Both the position numbers and the translations under genes were made by a program. A DNA stretch of 49,018 nucleotides from JAIRVZ01 sp031553755. Lineage in GTDB: Bacteria; Bacteroidota; Bacteroidia; Bacteroidales; Azobacteroidaceae. Position 1 is the stretch's first letter; each line of letters opens with the position of its first letter. The notes beneath the pieces are model-generated. The model was not told the origin of the DNA. It saw only the letters and a program-made list of their open reading frames with translations, and made no database searches. Below, piece after piece: positions 7,833-17,600 of the stretch. The DNA is taken from NCBI GenBank assembly GCA_031553755.1, contig JAVBKZ010000005.1, positions 1 through 49,018 on the forward strand, given 5' to 3'.

Positions 7833-8372
7833 ATGTCTGAAATTGAAAAGAAATTTTATGTCCTCCGTGCGGTAAGTGGCAAGGAGAATAAGGTAAAGGA
7901 ATATCTCGAAGCGGAAATTAAAAACAGCGACCTGAAAAATTATATTTCTCAGGTACTTATTCCTACAGAAAAAGTAGTAACTGTGCGTAATGGAAAGAAG
8001 GTGATGAAAGAAAGAGCCTATCTTCCCGGTTATGTTATTATAGAAGCTGCTTTGGTAGGAGAAGTTATGCATTTCCTTAAAAATGTCAACTATGTAATTG
8101 GATTTTTGGGTGGAGGTAAACCTGTACCCCTTCGTGTTTCTGAAGTGAACCGTATACTTGGTTCTGTTGATGAACTTTTAGATCAACCGGAAGAACTCGA
8201 TATTGAATTTTATGTAGGAGAAACAGTAAAGGTAACGCATGGGCCTTTCAATGGATTTTTAGGTGTAATTGAAGAAGTTAATACCGAAAAGAAAAAATTG
8301 AAAGTAATGGTTAAGATATTTGGTCGTAAAACTCCGTTGGAGTTGGGCTATTTACAAGTTGAAAAAGAATGA
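7833..8372 (+). CDS. nusG: Transcription termination/antitermination factor NusG
   Basis: This RNA-polymerase-binding elongation factor couples transcription to ribosomes and Rho. The 179-residue protein has the NGN domain, from KKFYVLRAVSGKENKVKEYL through LPGYVIIEA to the GFLGGGKPVPL loop. A C-terminal KOW domain follows with VTHGPFNGFLGVIEEV near residues 130-145. It starts 8 bp after secE. It is the general NusG of the ribosomal cluster, not a capsule-specific UpxY-type paralogue. Confidence 0.96.
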   Translation: MSEIEKKFYVLRAVSGKENKVKEYLEAEIKNSDLKNYISQVLIPTEKVVTVRNGKKVMKERAYLPGYVIIEAALVGEVMHFLKNVNYVIGFLGGGKPVPLRVSEVNRILGSVDELLDQPEELDIEFYVGETVKVTHGPFNGFLGVIEEVNTEKKKLKVMVKIFGRKTPLELGYLQVEKE

Positions 8373-8444
8373 ACCGGATAGTTACGTACCCGTTTCTTGC
8401 TTTGTGTTATATTATATAGTGTTATAAATTAAATTTTAATTAAA

Positions 8445-8888
8445 ATGGCTAAAGAGATTGCTGGACAGATTAAGTTACAGATAAAAGGAGGAGCCGCAAA
8501 TCCTTCTCCTCCCGTAGGACCTGCGTTAGGTTCTAAGGGTATCAACATTATGGAGTTTTGCAAGCAATTTAATGCCAGGACCCAAGACAAGCCCGGTAAA
8601 ATATTGCCGGTTGTAATTACTTATTACGCGGATAAATCTTTCGATTTTATCGTTAAAACGCCTCCCGTTGCGATACAACTTTTAGAAGTATCGAAACAAA
8701 AAGGAGGTTCTGCTGAGCCTAACCGTAAAAAAGTAGCGGAAATTACCTGGGATCAGGTAAAGGCTATCGCGGAAGATAAAATGACAGATTTAAATTGCTT
8801 TTCCGTATCTGCTGCCATGAAAATGGTTGCGGGAACTGCAAGAAGTATGGGTATTACAGTAAAGGGGCAATTCCCTGAAAACAATTAA
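8445..8888 (+). CDS. rplK: 50S ribosomal protein L11
   Basis: A 147-residue protein of the GTPase-associated centre that binds 23S rRNA and the L10/L7/L12 stalk base. Recognised by IKLQIKGGAANPSPPVGPALG at the N-terminus, where the proline-rich stretch is invariant, and by the C-terminal RNA-binding domain ending RSMGITVKGQFPENN. It opens the rplK-A-J-L group. Confidence 0.97.
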   Translation: MAKEIAGQIKLQIKGGAANPSPPVGPALGSKGINIMEFCKQFNARTQDKPGKILPVVITYYADKSFDFIVKTPPVAIQLLEVSKQKGGSAEPNRKKVAEITWDQVKAIAEDKMTDLNCFSVSAAMKMVAGTARSMGITVKGQFPENN

Positions 8889-8905
8889 AAAACTTCAATT
8901 TAGAT

Positions 8906-9604
8906 ATGAGTAAACTTACAAAAAAACAGAAGTTAGCTTTCAGTAAAATTGAAGCAGGGAAATCTTATACTCTCAAAGAAGCTTCAAGTTTAGTGAAAGA
9001 AATTACTACGACAAAATTTGATGCTTCTGTAGACATTGACGTCAGGTTGGGAGTAGATCCCCGTAAAGCTAACCAAATGGTAAGAGGTGTGGTCTCATTA
9101 CCTCACGGAACAGGTAAGCAAGTTAGGGTTCTCGCATTGTGTACTCCGGATCAAGAAGCCGCTGCAAAAGAAGCTGGTGCTGATTATGTAGGGCTTGATG
9201 AATACATCGAAAAAATCAAAGGTGGTTGGACCGACATTGATGTAATTATTACAATGCCTGCCATCATGGGTAAAATCGGAGCGTTAGGACGTGTATTAGG
9301 TCCTCGTGGTTTAATGCCTAACCCTAAAAGTGGTACAGTAACAAATGACGTTGCGTTTGCTGTGAAAGAAGTAAAACAAGGAAAGATAGATTTCAAAGTC
9401 GATAAAGCAGGAATTGTTCATACTTCAGTTGGTAAAGTTTCTTTTTCTCCGGATCAGATCCGTGACAATGCGAAAGAATTTGTTTCTACTTTGATTAAAT
9501 TAAAACCGACAGCAGCTAAAGGTACTTATGTGAAAAGTATATTCCTTTCCAGTACTATGAGCCCGGGTATTAAAATCGATCCTAAATCAGTTGAAGAAAA
9601 TTAA
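8906..9604 (+). CDS. rplA: 50S ribosomal protein L1
   Basis: A 232-residue protein of the mobile L1 stalk at the E site, in many bacteria also the translational repressor of its own rplKA mRNA. Diagnostic segments are RLGVDPRKANQMVRGVVSLPHGTGK and the C-terminal-domain motif MGKIGALGRVLGPRGLMPNPKSGTV. It starts 18 bp after rplK. Confidence 0.97.
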   Translation: MSKLTKKQKLAFSKIEAGKSYTLKEASSLVKEITTTKFDASVDIDVRLGVDPRKANQMVRGVVSLPHGTGKQVRVLALCTPDQEAAAKEAGADYVGLDEYIEKIKGGWTDIDVIITMPAIMGKIGALGRVLGPRGLMPNPKSGTVTNDVAFAVKEVKQGKIDFKVDKAGIVHTSVGKVSFSPDQIRDNAKEFVSTLIKLKPTAAKGTYVKSIFLSSTMSPGIKIDPKSVEEN

Positions 9605-9616
9605 AACAATTGAAAA

Positions 9617-10132
9617 ATGAGAAAGGAAGATAAAAGCACCATAATAGAGCAAATAGCTGCTACTTTAGGAAAGTATTCTAATTTTTATCTTACAGATATT
9701 GCTACATTGAATGCGGCTAATACCAGTAAATTAAGAAAAGAATGTAATAAACAGGAAATTGAACTTGTTGTTGTAAAAAACACATTGTTCAAGAAGGCTT
9801 TAGAAAAAGTTGAAGGCGATTATTCCGCTTTAGATGTGGTTTTGAAAGGAAATACGGCTGTTATGTTTTGTAACAATGCCAATGTTCCGGCCAAATTAAT
9901 CAAAGAGTTTTCAAAAGGAACAGATATTCCTAAATTGAAAGCGGCTTATGTTCAAGAAAGTTTCTATATCGGAGCTGAAAACTTGGACGCTTTGATCAAT
10001 GTCAAGAGCAAAAAGGAACTTATTGGAGACGTTATCGCATTGTTGCAATCTCCCGCAAAGAATGTTGTATCAGCTTTACAATCGGGTGGACAAACCATTC
10101 ATGGAGTTTTGAAAACTCTAGCAGAACGTTAA
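9617..10132 (+). CDS. rplJ: 50S ribosomal protein L10
   Basis: A 171-residue stalk-base protein that anchors the L7/L12 dimers and binds 23S rRNA next to L11. The N-terminal domain has LRKECNKQEIELVVVKNTLFKKAL and VLKGNTAVMF, and a C-terminal helix carries the L12-binding segment (VSALQSGGQTIHGVLKTLAE). It starts 13 bp after rplA; a gap of 105 bp then separates it from rplL. Confidence 0.96.
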   Translation: MRKEDKSTIIEQIAATLGKYSNFYLTDIATLNAANTSKLRKECNKQEIELVVVKNTLFKKALEKVEGDYSALDVVLKGNTAVMFCNNANVPAKLIKEFSKGTDIPKLKAAYVQESFYIGAENLDALINVKSKKELIGDVIALLQSPAKNVVSALQSGGQTIHGVLKTLAER

Positions 10133-10237
10133 ATTCGTTGAGTTGTTTGATTATTTATTCTATTAAACGAGTAAACATCCAACAATTAAACAAAAACAAA
10201 AAACAAATTAGTAATAATCATTTAAAATCATACAAAA

Positions 10238-10615
10238 ATGGCAGATTTGAAAGCTTTTGCTGAACAATTAGTAAACTTAACCGTAAAAGAAGTTAATGAA
10301 CTTGCTCAAATTTTAAAAGACGAGTACGGAATTGAACCTGCTGCTGCAGCTGTTGCTGTTGCTGCTGGTCCTGCTGCTGCAGCTGAAGCGGCTGTAGAAG
10401 AAAAAACTTCATTCGATGTTGTATTGAAAGAAGCAGGTGCTAATAAATTAGCAATCGTTAAATTAGTAAAAGAATTGACCGGTCTTGGCTTGAAAGAAGC
10501 TAAAGATTTAGTTGACGGAGCTCCCAATAACATCAAAGAAGGTGTTGCAAAAGACGAAGCAGATGCTTTGAAAAAACAATTGGAAGAAGCTGGAGCTCAA
10601 GTTGAACTTAAATAA
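10238..10615 (+). CDS. rplL: 50S ribosomal protein L7/L12
   Basis: A 125-residue acidic stalk protein that recruits translational GTPases. The order is a dimerising N-terminal helix pair, an Ala/Val-rich hinge (about residues 35-52) and a globular C-terminal domain with EKTSFDVVLKEAG and ELTGLGLKEAKDLVDGAP. Its hinge is built from repeated GCT codons. A terminator-like hairpin separates it from rpoB. Confidence 0.97.
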   Translation: MADLKAFAEQLVNLTVKEVNELAQILKDEYGIEPAAAAVAVAAGPAAAAEAAVEEKTSFDVVLKEAGANKLAIVKLVKELTGLGLKEAKDLVDGAPNNIKEGVAKDEADALKKQLEEAGAQVELK

Positions 10616-10619
10616 CAAA

Positions 10620-10675
10620 CCCTATTTTTAGGGCTTTGGTTAAGAATCTTCTTGAAGAAGGTTCTTAACCTTTTT
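10620..10675 (+). terminator. Attenuator-type hairpins between rplL and rpoB
   Basis: A small CCCTA/TAGGG hairpin (10620-10633) is followed by a 33-nt hairpin whose outer stem is GGTTAAGAA (10638-10646) with TTCTTAACC (10662-10670), extended by an inner CTTC/GAAG pairing, and then TTTTT. Because rpoB follows without a clear new promoter, partial termination would lower RNA polymerase subunits relative to L7/L12. Confidence 0.75.
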
Positions 10676-10719
10676 GTGTATTTCATATTGTTAAGTTCAA
10701 AATATCACAATAAATATAG

Positions 10720-13700
10720 ATGTCTCCAACAAATAGTAATCAAAGAATAAATTTTGCATCCATTAAGAATCCATATCAATATCCGGATTTTCTTGAGGTG
10801 CAATTGAAGTCATTCCAAGACTTTCTACAGTTAGATACCCCACCGGAAAAGAGAAAAAATGAGGGTTTATACAAGGTTTTTGCAGAAAATTTTCCTATAG
10901 CAGATACTCGTAATAATTTTGTTTTAGAGTTTTTGGATTATTATATTGATCCGCCTCGCTATGCGATTGAAGAATGCATCGCTCGTGGATTAACATATAG
11001 TGTTCCGCTGAAAGCCAAGTTGAAACTTTATTGTACGGACCCGGATCATGAAGATTTTGATACCGTTGTCCAAGATGTATATTTAGGGCCTATTCCCTAT
11101 ATGACAGAAAAGGGAACATTTGTAATAAATGGAGCCGAACGTGTCGTTGTTTCTCAACTTCACCGTTCTCCCGGTGTATTTTTCGGACAAAGTATACATA
11201 CAAATGGGACTAAATTGTATTCAGCTCGTATAATTCCATTTAAAGGTTCTTGGATTGAGTTTGCTACCGATATAAATAATGTAATGTATGCTTATATCGA
11301 TAGAAAAAAGAAATTACCTGTTACTACTTTGTTGAGAGCTATTGGTTTTGAGAGTGATAAAGATATTCTCGAAATCTTTAATTTGGCCGAAGAAGTGAAG
11401 GTCAATAAAACAAATCTAAAAAATGTAATCGGCCGAAAATTAGCTGCTCGCGTTTTGAAATCGTGGGTAGAGGATTTTGTGGATGAAGATACAGGTGAAG
11501 TTGTTTCCATCGAACGTAATGAAGTGGTTATTGACAGGGAAGTCGTATTGGACGAAAAACATGTCAATGAAATTTTGGAGTCGGATGTTCAAACAATTTT
11601 ATTACATAGGGAAGAACAAAATCTTTCTGATTACGCGATTATTTATAATACATTGCAAAAAGACCCGAGTAATTCGGAGCGTGATGCGGTTGTATATATT
11701 TATCGTCAATTACGTAATGCCGAACCTGCGGATGACGCAAGTGCAAGAGAAGTTATTCAGAATTTGTTTTTCTCAGAAAAGAGATACGATCTTGGTGAAG
11801 TCGGACGTTATAGAATCAATAAAAAATTGAATCTTACAACGGGAATTGATGTCAAAGTTTTAACGAAAGAGGACATTATTGAAATCATCAAGTATTTGAT
11901 AGAATTGATTAATTCAAAAGCCAATGTTGATGATATCGACCACTTAAGCAATCGTCGTGTTCGCACCGTTGGTGAACAATTATATAACCAATTTGGAGTC
12001 GGTTTGGCACGTATGGCACGCACTATTCGTGAACGTATGAACGTTCGTGATAATGAAGTGTTTACTCCTATTGATTTGATTAACGCGAAGACGATTTCTT
12101 CCGTAGTTAATTCTTTCTTTGGGACAAACGCCTTATCACAGTTCATGGATCAAACGAATCCGTTGGCTGAAATTACACATAAACGTCGTATGTCGGCGTT
12201 GGGGCCTGGAGGATTGTCGCGTGAACGTGCCGGATTTGAGGTTCGTGACGTACACTACACGCATTATGGACGTTTATGTCCGATTGAAACTCCCGAAGGA
12301 CCTAATATCGGTTTGATTTCTTCTTTATGTGTTTATGCTAAAATCAATGATCTTGGGTTTATTGAAACTCCATATCGTAAAGTTGATGATTCAAAAGTAG
12401 ATTTATCTGAAAATGGTATTATCTACATGACCGCCGAAGAAGAAGAAGAAAAAATTATTGCTCAAGGTAATGCTCCTTTGAACGGCGATGGAACATTTAT
12501 TCGCTCAAGGGTTAAAGCTCGCCAAGATGCTGATTATCCGTTAGTTGGTCCGGATGAGGTGAAATTAATGGACGTTTCGCCAACTCAGATTGCTTCAATC
12601 GCAGCTTCTTTGATTCCTTTCTTGGAACATGATGATGCGAACCGTGCTTTGATGGGATCTAACATGATGCGTCAGGCCGTACCTCTTTTAAGGGCTGAAG
12701 CTCCGATTGTAGGAACAGGTCTGGAAGGACAATTGATCAAAGATTCAAGAACTCAAGTTACGGCGGAAGGAAATGGAGAAGTCGTTTATGTTGATGCTGA
12801 ACGTATTGATATTAAATATGATCGTACGGAAGAAGAAGAATTCGTAAACTTCGAAAGTTCTGTTAAATCATATTTAATTCCAAAATTCAGAAAAACCAAT
12901 CAAAATACAACGATCGATTTGCGTCCGATTTGTGAAAAAGGAGATCGTGTGGTTCAAGGACAAATTCTCACGGAAGGATATTCTACTGAAAATGGAGAAT
13001 TAGCTATTGGACGAAATCTGAAAGTAGCGTTCATGCCTTGGAAAGGGTATAATTTTGAGGATGCTATTGTTATCAACGAAAGAGTCGTTCGTGAGGATAT
13101 CTTCACTTCTGTTCATGTTGACGAATATATTTTGGAAGTTCGTGAAACCAAACGTGGTGTAGAAGAATTAACATCAGATATTCCTAATGTAAGTGAAGAA
13201 GCGACTAAGGATCTGGATGAAAACGGAATTATCCGCATTGGAGCAAGGGTTGAACCGGGAGATATCTTGATTGGTAAAATCACTCCGAAAGGAGAATCAG
13301 ACCCTTCTCCGGAAGAAAAATTACTTCGTGCTATATTTGGAGATAAAGCAGGTGATGTGAAAGATGCGTCTCTGAAAGCTTCTCCTTCTTTGAGAGGAGT
13401 CGTTATCGGAACTAATTTATTTTCTAAAGCTATCAAGAAAAGAAAATCAAGATTGGCGGATAAAGCGATTCTTCCGAAATTAGACGAAGAGTTTGAAAGG
13501 AAAATGGATTCTTTGAAAGATATTTTGATTCAAAAATTACTTAAACTTACCGATGGAAAAATTTCACAGGGAGTGAAAGATTTTATGAATACCGAACTTA
13601 TCCCTAAAGGAGTGAAATTTATTCAATCTGAACTGTATAAGTTAGATTATAGTACCATTCAAGTAAGTAAATGGACAACCGACGAGAATACCAACAAAAT

Positions 13701-14532
13701 GATTCGCGATGTCATTGTTAATTACTTGAAAAAATATAAAGAATTAGATTCTGAATTAAGGCGTCAAAAATTCGATGTAACAATCGGAGATGAGCTTCCT
13801 ACCGGAATCGTTCAGATGGCAAAGGTTTATATCGCTAAAAAACGTAAGTTACAAGTAGGAGATAAAATGGCAGGACGTCACGGAAACAAAGGTATTGTTT
13901 CTCGGATTGTTCGTCAGGAAGATATGCCTTTCTTGGAAGATGGAACACCGGTTGATATCGTATTGAATCCGTTGGGTGTGCCTTCTCGTATGAACCTTGG
14001 ACAGATTTTTGAAACGGTTTTAGGATGGGCTGGTAAAAACTTAGGAGTGAAGTTCGCTACTCCGATTTTTGACGGAGCGTCGTTGGATGATTTAAATGAA
14101 TGGACAGATAAAGCCGGAGTACCTCGTTATGGTAAATCGTATTTATATGACGGAGGAACAGGAGAACGTTTCGACCAACCTGCAACCGTGGGTGTTATTT
14201 ACATGTTGAAACTTGGCCACATGGTTGATGATAAAATGCATGCCCGTTCTATCGGTCCTTATTCTTTGATTACTCAACAACCTTTAGGAGGTAAAGCTCA
14301 ATTCGGAGGTCAACGTTTCGGAGAAATGGAGGTTTGGGCGTTAGAAGCATTTGGTGCGTCATATATTCTTCAAGAAATTCTTACTATTAAATCAGATGAT
14401 GTTGTAGGACGTTCTAAGGCTTACGAGGCGATAGTAAAAGGAGACCCAATGCCGGTTCCCGGAATTCCGGAGTCCCTTAATGTTCTGTTGCATGAAATGA
14501 AAGGACTTGCTCTTAGTGTTACATTAGAATAA
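10720..14532 (+). CDS. rpoB: DNA-directed RNA polymerase subunit beta
   Basis: A 1270-residue core RNA polymerase subunit forming one pincer and part of the active centre. The rifampicin-pocket region is intact (FMDQTNPLAEITHKRRMSALGPGGL, around residue 480), followed by YGRLCPIETPEGPNIGL. Near the C-terminus lie KMAGRHGNKGIVSRI and the GGQRFGEMEVWALEAFGA segment that contacts beta-prime. Length is typical of Bacteroidota. It lies between the attenuator hairpin and an 88-bp spacer containing a long palindrome before rpoC. Confidence 0.98.
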   Translation: MSPTNSNQRINFASIKNPYQYPDFLEVQLKSFQDFLQLDTPPEKRKNEGLYKVFAENFPIADTRNNFVLEFLDYYIDPPRYAIEECIARGLTYSVPLKAKLKLYCTDPDHEDFDTVVQDVYLGPIPYMTEKGTFVINGAERVVVSQLHRSPGVFFGQSIHTNGTKLYSARIIPFKGSWIEFATDINNVMYAYIDRKKKLPVTTLLRAIGFESDKDILEIFNLAEEVKVNKTNLKNVIGRKLAARVLKSWVEDFVDEDTGEVVSIERNEVVIDREVVLDEKHVNEILESDVQTILLHREEQNLSDYAIIYNTLQKDPSNSERDAVVYIYRQLRNAEPADDASAREVIQNLFFSEKRYDLGEVGRYRINKKLNLTTGIDVKVLTKEDIIEIIKYLIELINSKANVDDIDHLSNRRVRTVGEQLYNQFGVGLARMARTIRERMNVRDNEVFTPIDLINAKTISSVVNSFFGTNALSQFMDQTNPLAEITHKRRMSALGPGGLSRERAGFEVRDVHYTHYGRLCPIETPEGPNIGLISSLCVYAKINDLGFIETPYRKVDDSKVDLSENGIIYMTAEEEEEKIIAQGNAPLNGDGTFIRSRVKARQDADYPLVGPDEVKLMDVSPTQIASIAASLIPFLEHDDANRALMGSNMMRQAVPLLRAEAPIVGTGLEGQLIKDSRTQVTAEGNGEVVYVDAERIDIKYDRTEEEEFVNFESSVKSYLIPKFRKTNQNTTIDLRPICEKGDRVVQGQILTEGYSTENGELAIGRNLKVAFMPWKGYNFEDAIVINERVVREDIFTSVHVDEYILEVRETKRGVEELTSDIPNVSEEATKDLDENGIIRIGARVEPGDILIGKITPKGESDPSPEEKLLRAIFGDKAGDVKDASLKASPSLRGVVIGTNLFSKAIKKRKSRLADKAILPKLDEEFERKMDSLKDILIQKLLKLTDGKISQGVKDFMNTELIPKGVKFIQSELYKLDYSTIQVSKWTTDENTNKMIRDVIVNYLKKYKELDSELRRQKFDVTIGDELPTGIVQMAKVYIAKKRKLQVGDKMAGRHGNKGIVSRIVRQEDMPFLEDGTPVDIVLNPLGVPSRMNLGQIFETVLGWAGKNLGVKFATPIFDGASLDDLNEWTDKAGVPRYGKSYLYDGGTGERFDQPATVGVIYMLKLGHMVDDKMHARSIGPYSLITQQPLGGKAQFGGQRFGEMEVWALEAFGASYILQEILTIKSDDVVGRSKAYEAIVKGDPMPVPGIPESLNVLLHEMKGLALSVTLE

Positions 14533-14539
14533 TGAAGAA

Positions 14540-14577
14540 TGAGTAATGAAGAATAAATGTTTATTCTTCATTACTCA
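14540..14577 (+). repeat. Perfect 18-bp inverted repeat in the rpoB-rpoC spacer
   Basis: TGAGTAATGAAGAATAAA (14540-14557) and TTTATTCTTCATTACTCA (14560-14577) are exact inverted copies around a TG dinucleotide. The remaining spacer to 14619 is made of TAATTCTT-like direct repeats. In RNA this is a long hairpin without a T run directly after the stem, so it is not an ordinary terminator. It could be a processing site or a pause. Confidence 0.85.
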
Positions 14578-14619
14578 CCTTTAATTCTTAATTCTTAATT
14601 TTTAATTCTTCATTAAAAT

Positions 14620-17600
14620 ATGGCTTTTAGAAAAGATAATATTAAATCGAAAAGCAATTTTTCAAAAATATCCATTGGTTTAGCTTCTCCTGATGAAATC
14701 TTAGCGAATTCGAGTGGAGAGGTTTTGAAACCGGAAACAATTAATTACCGTACGTACAAACCTGAACGGGATGGTTTGTTTTGTGAACGTATTTTTGGTC
14801 CGGTAAAAGACTATGAGTGCCATTGTGGTAAATATAAAAGAATCCGCTATAAAGGAATTGTTTGTGACCGTTGTGGTGTTGAAGTTACTGAAAAAAAGGT
14901 ACGCCGTGAGAGAATGGGACATATTCACTTAGTTGTTCCTGTAGCTCATATCTGGTATTTTCGTTCATTACCTAATAAAATAGGTTATTTATTAGGCTTA
15001 CCAACAAAAAAATTAGATTCGGTAGTATATTACGAACGATATGTGGTTATACAATCAGGTATTGTAAGTGACAGGGAAGTCAACGATTTGTTGTCGGAAG
15101 ATGAATATTTGGATATTTTGGATAATTTACCAAAAGATAACCAGTTGTTAGACGATACTGATCCAAATAAATTTATAGCCAAAATGGGAGCGGAAGCTAT
15201 ATATGACTTGCTTTCCAGATTGGATTTAGATGCTCTTTCGTATGAATTACGTCATAAAGCAAGCAATGACGCTTCTCAACAACGTAAAAACGAAGCGTTA
15301 AAAAGATTGCAGGTCGTAGAATCGTTCCGTGCCTCTAAACGCAAAAATCGTCCGGAATGGATGGTTGTGAAAGTTGTTCCTGTAATTCCACCCGAATTAC
15401 GTCCTTTAGTTCCGTTAGACGGAGGACGTTTCGCTACTTCGGATTTGAATGATCTTTATCGTCGTGTGATTATTCGTAACAACCGTTTGAAAAGATTAAT
15501 AGACATCAAGGCTCCCGATGTGATTTTACGTAATGAAAAACGTATGTTGCAAGAGTCTGTAGATTCACTATTTGATAATTCACGTAAATCAAGCGCGGTT
15601 AAAACGGATGCTAACCGTCCATTGAAATCACTTTCTGATAGTTTGAAAGGTAAACAAGGGCGTTTCCGTCAAAACTTGTTAGGTAAACGTGTTGACTATT
15701 CTGCCCGTTCCGTAATTGTCGTTGGTCCTGAATTGAAGATGCACGAATGCGGAATTCCGAAAAATATGGCGGCTGAATTATACAAACCTTTTATTATCCG
15801 TAAATTGATTGACAGAGGTATTGTTAAAACAGTTAAATCGGCTAAAAAAATAGTAGACCGTAAATCTCCTGAAGTTTGGGATATTTTGGAATACGTAATG
15901 AAAGGTCACCCTGTGTTACTGAACCGTGCTCCGACATTGCACCGTTTGGGTATTCAGGCGTTTCAACCTAAACTGATTGAAGGAAAAGCGATACAATTGC
16001 ATCCGCTTTCTTGTACGGCGTTCAATGCCGACTTCGATGGAGACCAGATGGCAGTGCATCTTCCTTTAGGAAATGAAGCTATTCTTGAAGCTCAAATGTT
16101 GATGCTTGGTTCTCACAACATCTTAAACCCTGCGAATGGGGCTCCTATCACAGTTCCGTCTCAAGACATGGTTTTGGGTTTGTATTATATCACAAAAATA
16201 CGTAAAGGGGCATTGGGAGAAGGATTGACTTTCTATGGACCGGAAGAAGCATTGATCGCGTATAATGAAGGAAAAGTAGATATTCACGCGCCAATCAAAA
16301 TATATGTTGACGATCTTGACGAACAAGGAAGAATTGTTCGCGTTATGCGTGAGACTTCTGTCGGACGTGTTCTCGTTAACGAAATAGTTCCGAAAGAAGT
16401 TGGATATGTAAACGAAGTCCTTTCTAAAAAATCATTAAGGGATATTATTGGTAATGTTATCAAAGTTTGTGGTGTCGCTAAAACGGCGCAATTCTTGGAT
16501 GACATCAAAGATTTGGGATATAAAATGGCTTTCAAGGGAGGATTATCTTTCAACTTGGATGATATTATTATTCCTCTGGAAAAAGAAAAATTAGTTCAGG
16601 AAGGTTATGACGAAGTAGAGCAGATTATGGCTAACTACAATATGGGATTCATCACATATAACGAACGTTATAACCAGATTATTGATACTTGGACACACGT
16701 AAACTCTCGTTTGTCGAGCATTTTGATGAAACAGTTATCAGAAGATGATCAAGGTTTCAACTCCGTATATATGATGCTTGATTCCGGAGCCCGTGGTTCT
16801 AAAGAACAGATCCGTCAGTTATCGGGTATGCGTGGATTGATGGCGAAACCTCAAAAGAGTGGTGCGGAAGGTGGACAAATTATTGAAAACCCGATTCTTT
16901 CAAACTTTAAAGAAGGTTTATCCGTGTTAGAGTACTTTATCTCTACTCACGGTGCTCGTAAAGGTTTGGCAGATACGGCATTGAAAACTGCGGATGCCGG
17001 ATATTTAACTCGTCGTCTGGTTGACGTTTCTCATGATGTAATTATCAATGAAGAAGACTGTGGAACATTGCGTGGATTAGTTGCTACCGAATTGAAAAAT
17101 AATGAAGAAGTTGTCGCTTCTCTTTATGAACGTATTTTGGGACGTGTGGCTGTTCATGATGTTCAACATCCGATTACCGGTGAAATTATAGTAGAGTCGG
17201 GAGAAGAAATTACAGAAGATAAAGCAAGAAAAATTCAGGAATCTCCGATTGAAAGAGTTGAAATTCGTTCGGTACTTACTTGTGAATCTAAAAAAGGTGT
17301 TTGCGGAAGATGTTACGGACGTAACCTCGCGACAAATAAGATGGTGCAAAAAGGAGAAGCTGTCGGAGTTATTGCCGCTCAATCAATTGGTGAGCCGGGA
17401 ACGCAGCTTACACTTCGTACATTCCACGTTGGGGGTATCGCTTCTAATATCGCGACTGAAAATAGCGTAGTTTCAAAATTTGATGGAATTTTCGAAATTG
17501 ACGAATTGAGATCGGTGGAAACTGTTGACGAATCGGGAAAAACAACTCAAATAGTAGTTAGCCGTTTGTCTGAAATGAGAATTGTTGATCCGAATACAAA

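Noticed and set aside
10306..10536. Long antisense frame over rplL
   Set aside because: It mirrors the Ala-rich codon pattern of rplL and has no start context or homology; the same holds for the other antisense frames over tuf, rpoB and rpoC.
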